NCBI RefSeq assembly: GCF_049723905.1 | Contig: NZ_JBJKFD010000001.1 | Location: 1,922,001 to 1,986,000 of the forward strand | DNA: 64,000 nt | Direction of reading: 5' to 3' | Source of the DNA: G963665185 sp049723905 | GTDB lineage: Bacteria; Desulfobacterota; Desulfovibrionia; Desulfovibrionales; Desulfovibrionaceae | In this document: positions 25,546-34,636 of the stretch, one piece after another | Layout of the letters: each line of letters opens with the position of its first letter | Numbering within the stretch: the first letter of the stretch is position 1 | Notes under the pieces: generated by a model | Database searches by the model: none | Told to the model about the DNA's origin: nothing | The model's input: the letters and a program-made list of their open reading frames with translations, nothing else | Translations under genes and position numbers: made by a program

Positions 25546-27096
25546 CTACCGCAGCCCGAAAAACGCCCGAAAAACAGCCAGACCGAACAGAACCAGGCTG
25601 CCCTCTCTGGCATGTGGCAGCTCCAAATAGGGCACCAGAAACGCCCCGGCCACCAGCAGGCCGCTTTGCACGACCACCCACAGGATGCGGCAAAGCCGGT
25701 CCTGCATGGTGTCCAGGGTCTCCTCGGACAGCCGTACCCGGAGCGTTCCGTTGGAAAGTTCGCCCAGTACGCCTTTGACCTTGGACAAGGTCAGGGGCAG
25801 GGTTTTTATTTCCTGCCGCAACGCGCCCAGAATGCTTTCCTGCCCGGAAAGCGCACGGTGCAGGTTTTTGCGCAGTACGGGCAGAATGTCCTTTACCCCG
25901 TTGAAATTCTCCACATAGGTGGTCCCCAGCCCTTCCACCAATGCGCTGACGCGCATGACGTAGACAATATCCTGGGGAAGTTTGAAAGGCATGGTGCGCA
26001 TGGAACCAAGCACATCCATGGCCAAAGCCTGCATGGACGCGGCGGAAAGATTCTCGTTGCCGAAGATATCGAACATTTTTTCGGCAAATTCCTGAAGCGC
26101 CTCCTCGGGTGCATTGGGCGTCACAATCCCCAACCGTTTGCAGGCCAGCACGTATTGTTCAAAGTCGCGGTCATTGGCCGCCTTGACCAGTTCTATCATG
26201 GCCACGCGCATGTGCGACGGCAGTCTTTTGACCATGCCGAAGTCGAGAAACGTCAATCCTCCGTCCGGGCGCACCAGAATATTGCCGGGGTGCGGGTCGG
26301 CATGAAAAACGCCCTTGATGAGCATCTGCTCGCAATAAAACGACACCAGGGAATCGAGAATTTTCTTGAAAGGAATATTGCACTGTTGCAAGGCCGCCTT
26401 GTCGTCGATGCGCATGCCCTGCTCAAAACTCATGACCAAGGCGTCCACGCCGGAATACTTTTCATAGTAATCCGGGAAACGGATGTCCTGATCCGCAAAC
26501 AGCTGGTGGAAACGGCGCAGGTTGTCGCGCTCGATGTTCATGTCGGTTTCCCGGTCTATCATGGACGAGAACTCGGAGATGAGCGCTTCGAGCGAATTTT
26601 TGGTGTAGCGGCTGAAAAGCGGTTTGAACACGGCCAGAAAGCAGCGCAAAAGAAACAGGTCGGCCCGGACCTTGCGCCGGATGTTCAGGCGGCGCAGCTT
26701 GACCGCAACCACGGTGCCGTCGCGCAGTACGGCCTTGTGCACCTGGCCGATGGAAGCGCTGGCAATGGGCACGTCGTCGAACGAGGCGAACGGCGGCTTT
26801 TGCCCGAAGGCCCGCTGGAACATGATGCGGAAATCACCCTCGGGCATGGGCTCGACCTCGTCGTGAATGGTCCGCAGATGGTCGAGGTAGCCTGCCCCGA
26901 AAAAATCCGCACGCGTCGCCAGCACCTGGGCAAACTTGATGAAGCAGACGCCCTGCTCCAAAATGTAGCGTTTGAGCCGTTCGGGAGAAAGCGGCGGAAC
27001 CAGCAGGGTGCGTTTTTTGCGCAGGGCCAGGGCAAAGACGGTCAGAAGAATTCTGACCGTCTTGTATACCCTGACCGGAGAAAAGGAAGCGAGCAT
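25546..27096 (-). CDS. ABC1/UbiB-family atypical kinase
   Basis: This 516-residue member of the ABC1/AarF/UbiB family has a KxGQ-like motif reading FIKFAQVLATRADF (Gly replaced by Ala), the Ala-rich loop PIASASIGQVHKA, the catalytic loop FHADPHPGNILV, metal-binding FLDFGMV and two C-terminal transmembrane helices (about residues 465-512). The family supports ubiquinone or lipid homeostasis. Its ATG overlaps the stop of the phasin-like gene (TGATG). Sulfate reducers use menaquinone, so a quinone role is uncertain. Confidence 0.88.
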   Translation of the reverse strand: MLASFSPVRVYKTVRILLTVFALALRKKRTLLVPPLSPERLKRYILEQGVCFIKFAQVLATRADFFGAGYLDHLRTIHDEVEPMPEGDFRIMFQRAFGQKPPFASFDDVPIASASIGQVHKAVLRDGTVVAVKLRRLNIRRKVRADLFLLRCFLAVFKPLFSRYTKNSLEALISEFSSMIDRETDMNIERDNLRRFHQLFADQDIRFPDYYEKYSGVDALVMSFEQGMRIDDKAALQQCNIPFKKILDSLVSFYCEQMLIKGVFHADPHPGNILVRPDGGLTFLDFGMVKRLPSHMRVAMIELVKAANDRDFEQYVLACKRLGIVTPNAPEEALQEFAEKMFDIFGNENLSAASMQALAMDVLGSMRTMPFKLPQDIVYVMRVSALVEGLGTTYVENFNGVKDILPVLRKNLHRALSGQESILGALRQEIKTLPLTLSKVKGVLGELSNGTLRVRLSEETLDTMQDRLCRILWVVVQSGLLVAGAFLVPYLELPHAREGSLVLFGLAVFRAFFGLR

Positions 27097-27368
27097 CAGG
27101 ACTTGTTGATAAGCTTTTTCAGCTCTTCAATATCGTCCTTGGTTGCCATGTTCAGGTCGCTCATGGCCTTGCGCATGCATTCCCGGATGCGCTCTTCAAA
27201 AGCCTCCTGCTCCTCCTTTCCCTTGGCCATGGCCTGGTCGGCAAAATGCTTGATCTCTTCCCGGCTCAGTTCTCCCTGCTCCTGAAATTCCTTGAGCTTG
27301 GCTTCAATGCTGTCGCGGGCCATGGATGCTGCACCCAGGCCAAGATACAAAAGGTCGGCTGGCTTCAT
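27096..27368 (-). CDS. phasin-like small helical protein
   Basis: This 90-residue, almost fully helical protein starts MKPADLLYLGLGAASMARDSI, followed by a charged amphipathic helix ending DDIEELKKLINKS. This matches PhaF/phasin-family small proteins and the UbiK-like coiled-coil type. Translational coupling to the UbiB-like kinase suggests an accessory factor for lipid or quinone work rather than a storage-granule protein. Confidence 0.7.
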   Translation of the reverse strand: MKPADLLYLGLGAASMARDSIEAKLKEFQEQGELSREEIKHFADQAMAKGKEEQEAFEERIRECMRKAMSDLNMATKDDIEELKKLINKS

Positions 27369-27394
27369 AACATAGTCCTTGCGCTCGGCGCTTT

Positions 27395-27859
27395 TTACCC
27401 GGCTTCGGTTTCTTTTTGGGCACTGCCTTCACCGCCGGAAGTGGAGGCATGCGGCACATAAGCCATATCCGTAATACGAACATGGTTGGAAAACCAGGAC
27501 ATGACAAATCCAAGCAGGTCCTCGGCCTGCATGTAGTCGCCCTCAAGCACATTGATTTCATACTTCAAGAGGCGCAGGGAAAAGATGTCGTGCTCCCGGC
27601 GGTGCCGGATATATCCGGGATACCGGATGGAGCGCATGAATATCTCTTCCGTATAGAAATGGTAAAAGGCGTAATCGCGCAACTTCATCACAAGCCCGAT
27701 TATCGTGGCCTTGTATGTCTTGTCATGCAGGTGGTGGGCGTCCTCAGGACGGGATTCGACAGCCTCTTCCAGGGCGTTAATCAGAGTTATTAAGCCCTTA
27801 TGCTGGGCGTCGATCTTGGGCACCCCCGTACTCAAATTCTCGTTCCACTCGATCTTCAT
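27395..27859 (-). CDS. bacteriohemerythrin
   Basis: This 154-residue O2-binding diiron protein carries the ligand pattern IDAQHKGL (His20), YAFYHFYTEE (His and Glu), RREHDIF (His) and FSNHVRITDM (His and Asp). Single-domain hemerythrins in microaerobic or anaerobic bacteria bind oxygen for storage or protection. GGGGGA precedes the ATG. The C-terminal 20 residues are polar and disordered. Confidence 0.93.
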   Translation of the reverse strand: MKIEWNENLSTGVPKIDAQHKGLITLINALEEAVESRPEDAHHLHDKTYKATIIGLVMKLRDYAFYHFYTEEIFMRSIRYPGYIRHRREHDIFSLRLLKYEINVLEGDYMQAEDLLGFVMSWFSNHVRITDMAYVPHASTSGGEGSAQKETEAG

Positions 27860-27934
27860 AGTCCCCCGTGCCTCACAAAAATCTTTGCCGTACTATGCCA
27901 GCACACGGAATTTGCCACAACTCCCCCGGCAAAC

Positions 27935-28363
27935 TTAAAATCGGGAGTTCATGGTATCGAGCAGGCGGAGCAAATTTTCCATATCTTCCGATTCGAGTTC
28001 CGCGGTAAGTTCACGGGTTAGGGACAGATGATGTTTGTCGTGCGACCTGTAATGGGCCTGCCCTTCTTCCGTCAGCCCCACCAATATGGAACGACGGTCG
28101 TCCTTGTTAGGCATGCGGCGCACAACGCCCTTGTCTTCCAGCTTATCCACAAGAACGGTCAGGGTGCCGGTGGTAACTCCCATTTTCCCGGCCAGTTCCT
28201 TCATGCGCATGGGGCCTGTCGCACCCAATATCTCCACGGTGTGCATCTGCGGCAGGGTCAGTTCCTCCCCGCGCACCACGCCGTGTTCCCAGCTGGAAAA
28301 TTTTTCGAAAAACTCAACAAGCAGTTCGGAAAGGCGGTGCAACGCCTCCGTATCATTCGCCAT
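27935..28363 (-). CDS. MarR-family transcriptional regulator
   Basis: This 142-residue winged-helix regulator contains LTLPQMHTVEILGATGPMRMKELA, the recognition helix VTTGTLTVLVDKLEDKGVVRR and the wing DDRRSILVGLTEEG. The start at 28363 has GGGGG upstream. It lies inside the last codons of the NicO-like transporter gene (11-base overlap), so the two are co-translated. The regulator probably controls that transporter. Confidence 0.9.
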   Translation of the reverse strand: MANDTEALHRLSELLVEFFEKFSSWEHGVVRGEELTLPQMHTVEILGATGPMRMKELAGKMGVTTGTLTVLVDKLEDKGVVRRMPNKDDRRSILVGLTEEGQAHYRSHDKHHLSLTRELTAELESEDMENLLRLLDTMNSRF

Positions 28364-29150
28364 AGAGAAACCCCCAGGTTGAAAATGCAATGGTCAGCAC
28401 ACCCGCGCTGCGCATAATGGCGCTTTCTATCCACGGCTTTTCCAGCTTGCGGGCCATGGCCGCAGCCCTGTGGATGCAGAAGATGACGCCGCCCACACTG
28501 ATGGATGTAGCCAGGGCGTAGACCAGAAAAACGCTGGTGCCTCGCAGCCAGTCCCCCGAATTGATTGCATAGCCGTACATGATGGCAGCCGTGGGACATG
28601 GGACGATCATATTGAGAAAACCGATGGCAAACAAGCCAATGGCCCCGGCACCGACAAGCTTTTGACGCAAACTGTTGCCGTGGTGCGTATGGCAATGGTC
28701 CCCGGCACAACACGCTCCATGATCATGTGTGCCTTGGGCTGAAGCATGGCTGCAATGGGCATGATCGTGATGGTCGTGGACATGATCATGCGTGTGCCCA
28801 TGGTCATGGTCGTGATCGTGGTCATGGTCGTGACTGTGCAGCAGTTCGGGCTTGAGCACAAGAATCAGCCCCAGCACCGCCAGGACACCGAAAAGCACCA
28901 GGTCCATAATGTGGGCGGCAGAGGGCGGAATGAACGCCGACAGGGAGCCCAGCGTCATGCCCAGCAGCAGACAGGCAAGGGTTGTTCCGGAAAGAAAGGA
29001 GATGGTCAGCACGGCAGCCCTGCGCCCATCACGACCGTTGACCACAAAGGGTGCCAGGACAAGCCAGGAGTGGCCACATGGGTTGATGCCGTGGATGAGC
29101 CCCAACACAAGACTGGCTTGGAGCGCGGCGAAAAAGAGGGAAGATTCCAT
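28353..29150 (-). CDS. NicO/RcnA-type metal efflux permease with His-rich loop
   Basis: This 265-residue polytopic membrane protein opens with LIHGINPCGHSWLVLAPF, a variant of the helix-I motif of the nickel/cobalt exporter and UreH-like family. Three helices follow, then a cytoplasmic or periplasmic loop with a long (His-Asp) run at residues 105-125 and further histidines to residue 155. Three more helices contain NMIVPCPTAAIMYGYA. His-rich loops of this type bind Ni, Co or Zn. Direction (efflux) and metal are inferred. Confidence 0.75.
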   Translation of the reverse strand: MESSLFFAALQASLVLGLIHGINPCGHSWLVLAPFVVNGRDGRRAAVLTISFLSGTTLACLLLGMTLGSLSAFIPPSAAHIMDLVLFGVLAVLGLILVLKPELLHSHDHDHDHDHDHGHTHDHVHDHHDHAHCSHASAQGTHDHGACCAGDHCHTHHGNSLRQKLVGAGAIGLFAIGFLNMIVPCPTAAIMYGYAINSGDWLRGTSVFLVYALATSISVGGVIFCIHRAAAMARKLEKPWIESAIMRSAGVLTIAFSTWGFLYGE

Positions 29151-29335
29151 ACGAGGTATCCTTTTGTTTTGACTTTCAAACTTTCCTACCCCCGTTTATT
29201 TTGACTATCAAGCTTTTTGGAAAACAATTTATCACTCTCCCAAACAAAAGGACCACTCCCCCTACAAAAGAACGGGTTGAATGCCCCCCACGGGATATTA
29301 TATATAGATGGTATGGATCGAGCCGAGGAGCACCA

Positions 29336-30691
29336 ATGAAAAACAAAACCGACACCTCCGCCCTCTTCCCTCCGACGCAGGGAATGACGCGGCGAGATTT
29401 TCTTCGCATAGCCGGACTGGCCGCAGTGGCCGGCCCCACGCTGGCCGGATGTGCAGTGAACCCCGTAAGCGGCAGAAGCCAGCTGATGCTTGTAAGCCGG
29501 GATGAAGAAATAAGCATGGACCGCCAGGAGTCTCCGCACCAATTTTCCAACGACCTTGGTGCGGTGCAGGACAAGGAGCTGAACAAATATGTCTCCGATA
29601 CAGGCAAAAAGCTGGCTTCCCTGAGCCACAGGCCGGACATGCCCTATTCCTTCCGGGCCGTGAACGCCACGTACGTGAACGCCTACGCCTTTCCCGGCGG
29701 CAGCATTGCAGCCACGCGAGGCATTCTTCTGGAACTGGGCAACGAAGCCGAGCTGGCAGGATTGCTCGGCCACGAAATAGGCCACGTCAATGCCCGCCAC
29801 ACAGCCTCCCGCATGACCCAAAGTATCCTTGCCTCGGTTGCCGTGACAGGCGCGACCATTGGCGCAGGCATTGCCGGATACGACGAATACACCCCGGTGA
29901 TAGGCGGCATCGGCGGCCTGGGATCTTCCTTGCTGCTTGCAAAGTACAGCCGCGACGACGAACGCCAGGCCGACGACCTGGGTATGCAGTACATGCACCG
30001 GGCAGGCTACAATCCCCAGGGCATGGTCGGACTGATGAACGTGCTGCGCTCCCAGTCGCACAAGGAGCCCTCCACCATCGAGGTGATGTTCGCCACCCAC
30101 CCCATGTCGGACGAACGCTACGAAACAGCCAAAAGAAACGCGGAAACCATCTACAAGGCCGACGCGAAAAAGCCCCTGTACAAGGAACGCTTCATGGACC
30201 ACACCGCCGGGCTGCGGCGCATCAAGCCTGCCATAAAGGCCATGCAGAACGGGGATAAACTGATGCAGTCCAAAGACTACAAAGGGGCGGAAAAACAATA
30301 CGAACTGGCCTTGCAAAAAGCACCCAACGACTACGCAGCCCTCATAAAGATGAGCAAGTGCATGCTGGCCCAGGACAGAAACAAGGATGCCGAACGCTAC
30401 GCAGACAAGGCCGCCGCGGTCTATCCCAAGGAGGCGCAGGGCCATCACTTCAGCGGCATTGCCAAGATAGCCAACAAGGATTGGAACGGGGCCTATGCCC
30501 AGTTTTCCACCTACGAGAAACTGCTGCCCGGCAACCCGTCCACGGTGTTTCTCCAGGCTCTTTCCTTGGAAGGCATGGGCCGCAGACGCGCTTCGGCCAA
30601 GGATTTCGCCCGTTACCTTAATATGGTGAACCAGGGCGACGCAGCCAAATACGCCTACACCCGGTTGTACCAATGGGGTTACGTACGCTAA
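29336..30691 (+). CDS. M48 metalloprotease lipoprotein with TPR repeats (BepA-like)
   Basis: This 451-residue protein has a twin-arginine-like leader (RRDFLRIAGLAA) merging into a lipobox LAGC with Cys39. The zinc protease site is HEIGH (146-150), and the third ligand region is DDERQADDLG. TPR-like helices occupy residues 290-450. BepA/LoiP-type proteases of this layout check outer-membrane protein assembly in the periplasm. The ATG at 29336 has GAGGAG upstream. A strong terminator follows. Confidence 0.9.
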   Translation: MKNKTDTSALFPPTQGMTRRDFLRIAGLAAVAGPTLAGCAVNPVSGRSQLMLVSRDEEISMDRQESPHQFSNDLGAVQDKELNKYVSDTGKKLASLSHRPDMPYSFRAVNATYVNAYAFPGGSIAATRGILLELGNEAELAGLLGHEIGHVNARHTASRMTQSILASVAVTGATIGAGIAGYDEYTPVIGGIGGLGSSLLLAKYSRDDERQADDLGMQYMHRAGYNPQGMVGLMNVLRSQSHKEPSTIEVMFATHPMSDERYETAKRNAETIYKADAKKPLYKERFMDHTAGLRRIKPAIKAMQNGDKLMQSKDYKGAEKQYELALQKAPNDYAALIKMSKCMLAQDRNKDAERYADKAAAVYPKEAQGHHFSGIAKIANKDWNGAYAQFSTYEKLLPGNPSTVFLQALSLEGMGRRRASAKDFARYLNMVNQGDAAKYAYTRLYQWGYVR

Positions 30692-30717
30692 ATCAAAAGC
30701 CCCCAGAAAAAACGAAA

Positions 30718-30752
30718 ACGGCCGTCTGAATTGCAGACGGCCGTCTTATTTT
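30718..30752 (+). terminator. intrinsic terminator after the M48 protease
   Basis: An 11-bp stem ACGGCCGTCTG / CAGACGGCCGT with a 5-base loop is followed by CTTATTTT, 27 bases after the stop codon. Confidence 0.88.
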
Positions 30753-30806
30753 GCTTCTTGCTTTCACACATTGAAATAACATTGATATCTTTAATCTTCC
30801 CACGTT

Positions 30807-30877
30807 CTCAGGCTGTTCAGAAGGGGTGAGAGCAAAGCGTAAAAAAGGCGCAAGCTGTGATGTTCCCCAAACCTCTC
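30807..30877 (+). repeat. degenerate palindromic repeat fragment
   Basis: The left end GGCTGTTCAGAAGGGGTGAGAG resembles the following full copy. The middle is AAAAAAGGCGCAAGC and the central hairpin is lost. It directly abuts the copy at 30878. Confidence 0.6.
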
Positions 30878-31000
30878 AGGCTGTTCAGAACGGTGCGGAA
30901 ACGAGGCGCGAGAGAAACTCAAGGCCGACGCATATTCTTCCATACGCGAGGATTTGAGTTTCTCGATGCAACGACGTTAACGTGCCGTTCTCAGCTGCCT
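30878..31000 (+). repeat. nested-palindrome repeat, copy 3
   Basis: This 123-bp copy has outer arms AGGCTGTTCAGAACGG / CCGTTCTCAGCTGCCT (imperfect). The second stem is GAAACTCA/TGAGTTTC and the central hairpin GCATATTCTTCCATACGC. Confidence 0.88.
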
Positions 31001-31003
31001 CAA

Positions 31004-31135
31004 CAGCCGCAGGCGGCTGAGAATAGTGGGGAAACAAGGCGCCAGACACATGAAAATGCGCAGTGTGCTCTTTGGCACATGAGCAGTTTTCATGTGCCGC
31101 AGCAACGATGTTAACGTGCCATTATTATCCCAAAA
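31004..31135 (+). repeat. nested-palindrome repeat, copy 4 (variant core)
   Basis: This variant copy is preceded by the small palindrome CAGCCGC-AG-GCGGCTG. The second stem is ATGAAAA/TTTTCAT and the central hairpin TGTGC-TCTTTG-GCACA. The right arm is degenerate (ATTATTATCCC). Confidence 0.8.
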
Positions 31136-31269
31136 GCAGCCGCAGGCGGCTGAGAATAGTGCGGAAACAAGGCGCCAGGTGCATGAAAACGCGCAGTGTG
31201 CTCTTCTGCACATGAGCAGTTTTCATGTGCCGCAGCAACGATGTTAACGTGCCATTCTCAGCCGCCTGC
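31136..31269 (+). repeat. nested-palindrome repeat, copy 5 (variant core)
   Basis: This is close to a duplicate of copy 4 but has intact outer arms: GCAGGCGGCTGAGAAT (31142-31157) pairs perfectly with ATTCTCAGCCGCCTGC (31254-31269). The core hairpin is TGTGC-TCTTCT-GCACA. It ends one base before the stop codon of the minus-strand chemoreceptor gene (31270-31272), so it lies at that gene's 3' end. Confidence 0.9.
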
Positions 31270-33993
31270 CTAGGCTTTCATTTCGGAAATAAGGGACTCC
31301 AACTGCCCAGCCTTGCTTGCCAAATCCCCGATCTCCTCGCGTGCCAGGCGCATGGCCTCGGCCGTATCGTTGGACACGTGCGAGATATCTTCCACAATAC
31401 GGCCGACTTCGTCCGTGGATGCTGCCTGCTGCTCGCTGGCGGCGGCTATGGCCGTCACCTGTCCGCTGGTGGATTCCACTATATCCACAATACGTTCCAG
31501 GGCCTGTCCCGATTCCTCGGCAAGCTTGGCGCACCTATCCACGGCATCCATGGACTTTTCCGCATCGGCCACGCTTTTTGCCGTGCTGGTCTGGATGCTG
31601 CTGATGGCTTCGGCCACTTCCTTGGTTGCGGTCATGGTCTTTTCCGCAAGTTTGCGGACCTCGTCCGCCACCACGGCGAACCCGCGTCCGGCATCGCCCG
31701 CACGGGCTGCTTCGATGGCTGCGTTCAGAGCCAGCAGGTTGGTCTGGTCGGCAATATCGCTGATGACTCCCATGACCTGGCCGATATCCTGGGCTTTGGC
31801 CCCGAGGGAGTCCATGGTTTCCTTGAGTCCGGCAGACTGGTCATGCACGTCGTTGATCGCATCGATGACCTTGGCAACGGAGTCCTTGCCGCCGGTGGCT
31901 TCCTGACGAGCCTTGTCCGCATTGCTTGCGGCTTCGGAGGCATTGCTGGCAACTTCAAAGACGGTGGCCCGCATCTGCTCCATGGCCAGAGCGGTCTCGC
32001 CGGTACGCTGGCGTTGCAGGTCCGCGCCCTTGTCGGCAAGTTCCACCTGAGAGGACAGGCTCTGCGAAAGAGTGCTGACGTCCTGGGCAATGCGCGTGGA
32101 TTCTTGGGCCACGTTTTCAATCTTTTCGTTTTTTGCCGTAATTTCAGCTTCCTGGTGCCGAATCTGGGTAAGCTCGAAATAGAGGGTGAAGGCACCAGCC
32201 AGTTCACCGTCCAGGTCGAAGATGGGATTGGAGCTGACGTTGATGATGCGTTTCTTCCCCTGAATATCGCGGAACTGGCCTTCTTCCGTGATGGTCAGCC
32301 TGTCGCGCAGGGAGCGTTCCGTGCGTGTCATGTGGTTGGGGTCGCCGAAAAAGAACTCGCCCGGATTCATCCCGATATACTTGGCCGAATCTCCGGATTG
32401 TCCGGCTATGGCGATCATCTTGTCGTTCACAAAGGATATTTTGCAGTCCTTGTCCACTGTCAGGCAGGGAAAGGCACCGGAAATGCTCTTGAGAACACCT
32501 TCGGAAATGCCCAGCTTGAGCTTGAGCTCCGCCACCATGGCCTGGATGGAGGCCTTGAGGCTGCCGTACTCTCCGGGGAAGTTGCCCGAAATAGGAGCAT
32601 TGTAGTTTCCTTCGGACACTTGCTTGGCGTATGTCTGCAACCGCTCCAGCGGACGCGTGACCATACCGGCAAGCCAGAATGCGCACCCCGCGCCCAATGC
32701 CAAGGCCAGCAAAACGGTCAGTCCGGCGGCCCACAGCATGGTTTTGGTGGTCTGCGCGGTCTGGTTCTCAACCTGGGTACTGGCGGCCATGGCTTCGGCT
32801 TCGTCTATTTCGGCAATAAGTCCGTACTTCAGCCCAGGCAAAGACAGCGGCTGCCACGAGGCCATGACCTTGCTGCCATCGGGCCCGGTGATGACCCCGG
32901 ACCCGGATTCGCCGTCCAACGCCTTGCTTGCGGCTTCGGTGTCGATTTTCTTGTGCAGGACGTCGAGCTCGGCGCCGGAATTGAAACGCGACTGGGAGCG
33001 CATTTTCATGTCCGGCCCCACCAGATAGGTCTGTCCGCTCTTGCCCAGCCCCATGGCTTCCCACTGGCGGTCGGAAAGCATGATGCGGTTGATCTCTTTT
33101 TGGGAAATTTCCAGGGCCAGGGCACCGACAAGCTGGCCGCCGTCAAATATGGGCGCGGCCATAAAGGCGACCGGCGCGTTCTGCGCAGGCTCGTAGGGTG
33201 CGAAATCGCGGGTAAAAACAACCCGGGTATCCTTGGAGCGTCCGGCTTCCATGGCCTGTGCCACACATTGGCCCAAAGCCGAAGAGGCAAAAGGCCCCTT
33301 GGACAGGTCGGTCAGAAAATCCCTGTCCTTGCGCACGGAATAGAGTACGCGCCCTTTTTCCGCACTGACGATAATCATGTCCTTATAGCCGAACTGGTCT
33401 ATGAAATCGCGGAATACGGGTTGATAAAGCTTGTGGTTGTCGTTGTAGCCACACTCCAGGTTGTCGACGGAATCCGCTTTGGATTTGCCGAGATAGGCGT
33501 GCTGCAGCAAAATGGCGTTGTTTTCCTTGGGAACGTAACTTTCCGGAGCGGAGGGGGTGTAACCCGAGGCAATGACCTGATTTTTCCTGAACTCTTCACT
33601 GCCGAGAAACTTCTGCCCGGCAGCCGAGGTTTTCAGTTCTTCCCGCGCCCTGGCAGCGTCGTCCACGGATTTTCCAGCTTCGTGGCGTACCATCTCGACG
33701 TCAAAGTCGAAGGCCAGGCAGGCATCAATAACTGTTCGGTCATGCGCCATGGTCAGGACCTGGCTGTGCATGGTTTTGAAAAGTTCTTCAATCTGCGCGG
33801 CCTTGAGGCTGCGCACACTTGCCAATTGATCCATTGCCCGTTGCTTGAGGCCGGCAGATCCTTCCTGTCCAAGACTGTCCATGCCCCGGGAACTGATTGT
33901 GAACAGGATGAGAGTGATGCCAAGGCTGCTGACGGCGAGCACAGCTGTAAGCAGAGCAGCAATACGCGGTTTCATTCCTAGATGTGAAAACAT
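31270..33993 (-). CDS. methyl-accepting chemotaxis protein (dCache-HAMP-PAS-signalling)
   Basis: This 907-residue receptor has TM1 near residues 10-32. A large periplasmic double-Cache region spans about 33-420 (GYKDMIIVSAEKGRVLYS, PIFDGGQLVGALALEI) and TM2 lies near 425-452. HAMP, then a PAS domain (about 505-625, INVSSNPIFDLDGELAG), lead to the cytoplasmic hairpin with tip signature IADQTNLLALNAAIEAARAG. No pentapeptide tether for CheR ends the protein. The ATG at 33993 has GAGGGG upstream. The ligand is unknown; Cache domains usually bind small acids or amino acids. Confidence 0.94.
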   Translation of the reverse strand: MFSHLGMKPRIAALLTAVLAVSSLGITLILFTISSRGMDSLGQEGSAGLKQRAMDQLASVRSLKAAQIEELFKTMHSQVLTMAHDRTVIDACLAFDFDVEMVRHEAGKSVDDAARAREELKTSAAGQKFLGSEEFRKNQVIASGYTPSAPESYVPKENNAILLQHAYLGKSKADSVDNLECGYNDNHKLYQPVFRDFIDQFGYKDMIIVSAEKGRVLYSVRKDRDFLTDLSKGPFASSALGQCVAQAMEAGRSKDTRVVFTRDFAPYEPAQNAPVAFMAAPIFDGGQLVGALALEISQKEINRIMLSDRQWEAMGLGKSGQTYLVGPDMKMRSQSRFNSGAELDVLHKKIDTEAASKALDGESGSGVITGPDGSKVMASWQPLSLPGLKYGLIAEIDEAEAMAASTQVENQTAQTTKTMLWAAGLTVLLALALGAGCAFWLAGMVTRPLERLQTYAKQVSEGNYNAPISGNFPGEYGSLKASIQAMVAELKLKLGISEGVLKSISGAFPCLTVDKDCKISFVNDKMIAIAGQSGDSAKYIGMNPGEFFFGDPNHMTRTERSLRDRLTITEEGQFRDIQGKKRIINVSSNPIFDLDGELAGAFTLYFELTQIRHQEAEITAKNEKIENVAQESTRIAQDVSTLSQSLSSQVELADKGADLQRQRTGETALAMEQMRATVFEVASNASEAASNADKARQEATGGKDSVAKVIDAINDVHDQSAGLKETMDSLGAKAQDIGQVMGVISDIADQTNLLALNAAIEAARAGDAGRGFAVVADEVRKLAEKTMTATKEVAEAISSIQTSTAKSVADAEKSMDAVDRCAKLAEESGQALERIVDIVESTSGQVTAIAAASEQQAASTDEVGRIVEDISHVSNDTAEAMRLAREEIGDLASKAGQLESLISEMKA

Positions 33994-34106
33994 GAACCCC
34001 TCACAGTACATCTACGGATTAATAATGTAAAAAGAACGATATTGGGATGCGTTCAGACTTGCCTCGTTTATCAAATTTGTCAATGGATCATTTGTGACAG
34101 TTTTCC

Positions 34107-34137
34107 AAAAAAAAGGCATCTGCAAGCAGATGCCTTT
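34107..34137 (-). terminator. intrinsic terminator after the Lrp/AsnC gene
   Basis: The stem AAAGGCATCTGC / GCAGATGCCTTT is followed on the minus strand by eight T residues, 23 bases after the regulator's stop codon. Confidence 0.85.
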
Positions 34138-34159
34138 GAAAAACCGAGATTTTTTTAAT

Positions 34160-34636
34160 TTAATGTACGGGAATATCTTCCTTGAGAATGACCCGCTTGC
34201 CCACCGCCTCCATTACAACAAACGATTCGGTGGACGTTACCCCCCCAATTTCCGAAAGCTCGTCCACCAAGAAGCGGCGTAGCGCCTTACGGGATGTGGT
34301 GTAGACTTCGACGACAAGATCGTAGCGGCCGGTGACATTGATAACCGACTGCACGCCGGGAATCTCGGCAATACGTTCCATAAGCTGGCGATTGGCCGGA
34401 TGGTCGAGGCTGAGGCCGACAAGGGCTGTCAGTGTGTCCTCGTGGTACAAAGGATCTACGGAAGCTGTAACCTGAAGATATCCGGAACGCATCATCCGCT
34501 CGGTGCGGTAACGGACTGTACCATCCGAAACGCCCAAACGCTTCGCGATATTCGTAAAAGACTCCCGCCCATTTTCCTGCAATTCCTTGATTATCCTTAT
34601 ATCAAGGGCATCCAAAGAATAGGGTTTGTCATCCAT
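34160..34636 (-). CDS. Lrp/AsnC-family transcriptional regulator
   Basis: This 158-residue protein has an N-terminal helix-turn-helix (LDALDIRIIKELQENGRES, then NIAKRLGVSDGTVRYRTERM) and a C-terminal RAM/ASNC ligand domain with VQSVINVTGRYDLVVEVYT. Such regulators sense amino acids or other small effectors. It stands alone, with an AT-rich spacer upstream and its own terminator. Its target is not evident; the livKHMGF operon in this window would be a reasonable candidate but is far away. Confidence 0.92.
   Translation of the reverse strand: MDDKPYSLDALDIRIIKELQENGRESFTNIAKRLGVSDGTVRYRTERMMRSGYLQVTASVDPLYHEDTLTALVGLSLDHPANRQLMERIAEIPGVQSVINVTGRYDLVVEVYTTSRKALRRFLVDELSEIGGVTSTESFVVMEAVGKRVILKEDIPVH

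Noticed and set aside
25099..27285. A 728-codon plus-strand frame opposite the UbiB-like kinase
   Set aside because: It is antisense; composition is His/Gln/Gly-rich and no family signature is seen.
30807..31269. The clustered repeats as a CRISPR array
   Set aside because: The units are 120-130 bp palindromes with few copies and no regular unique spacers, and no cas gene is near.
31225..33981. A 918-codon open frame on the plus strand opposite the chemoreceptor
   Set aside because: It is antisense to a gene with clear Cache, PAS and signalling motifs. It is rich in Gly/His and shows no domain. Codon bias of the real gene keeps the opposite frame open.
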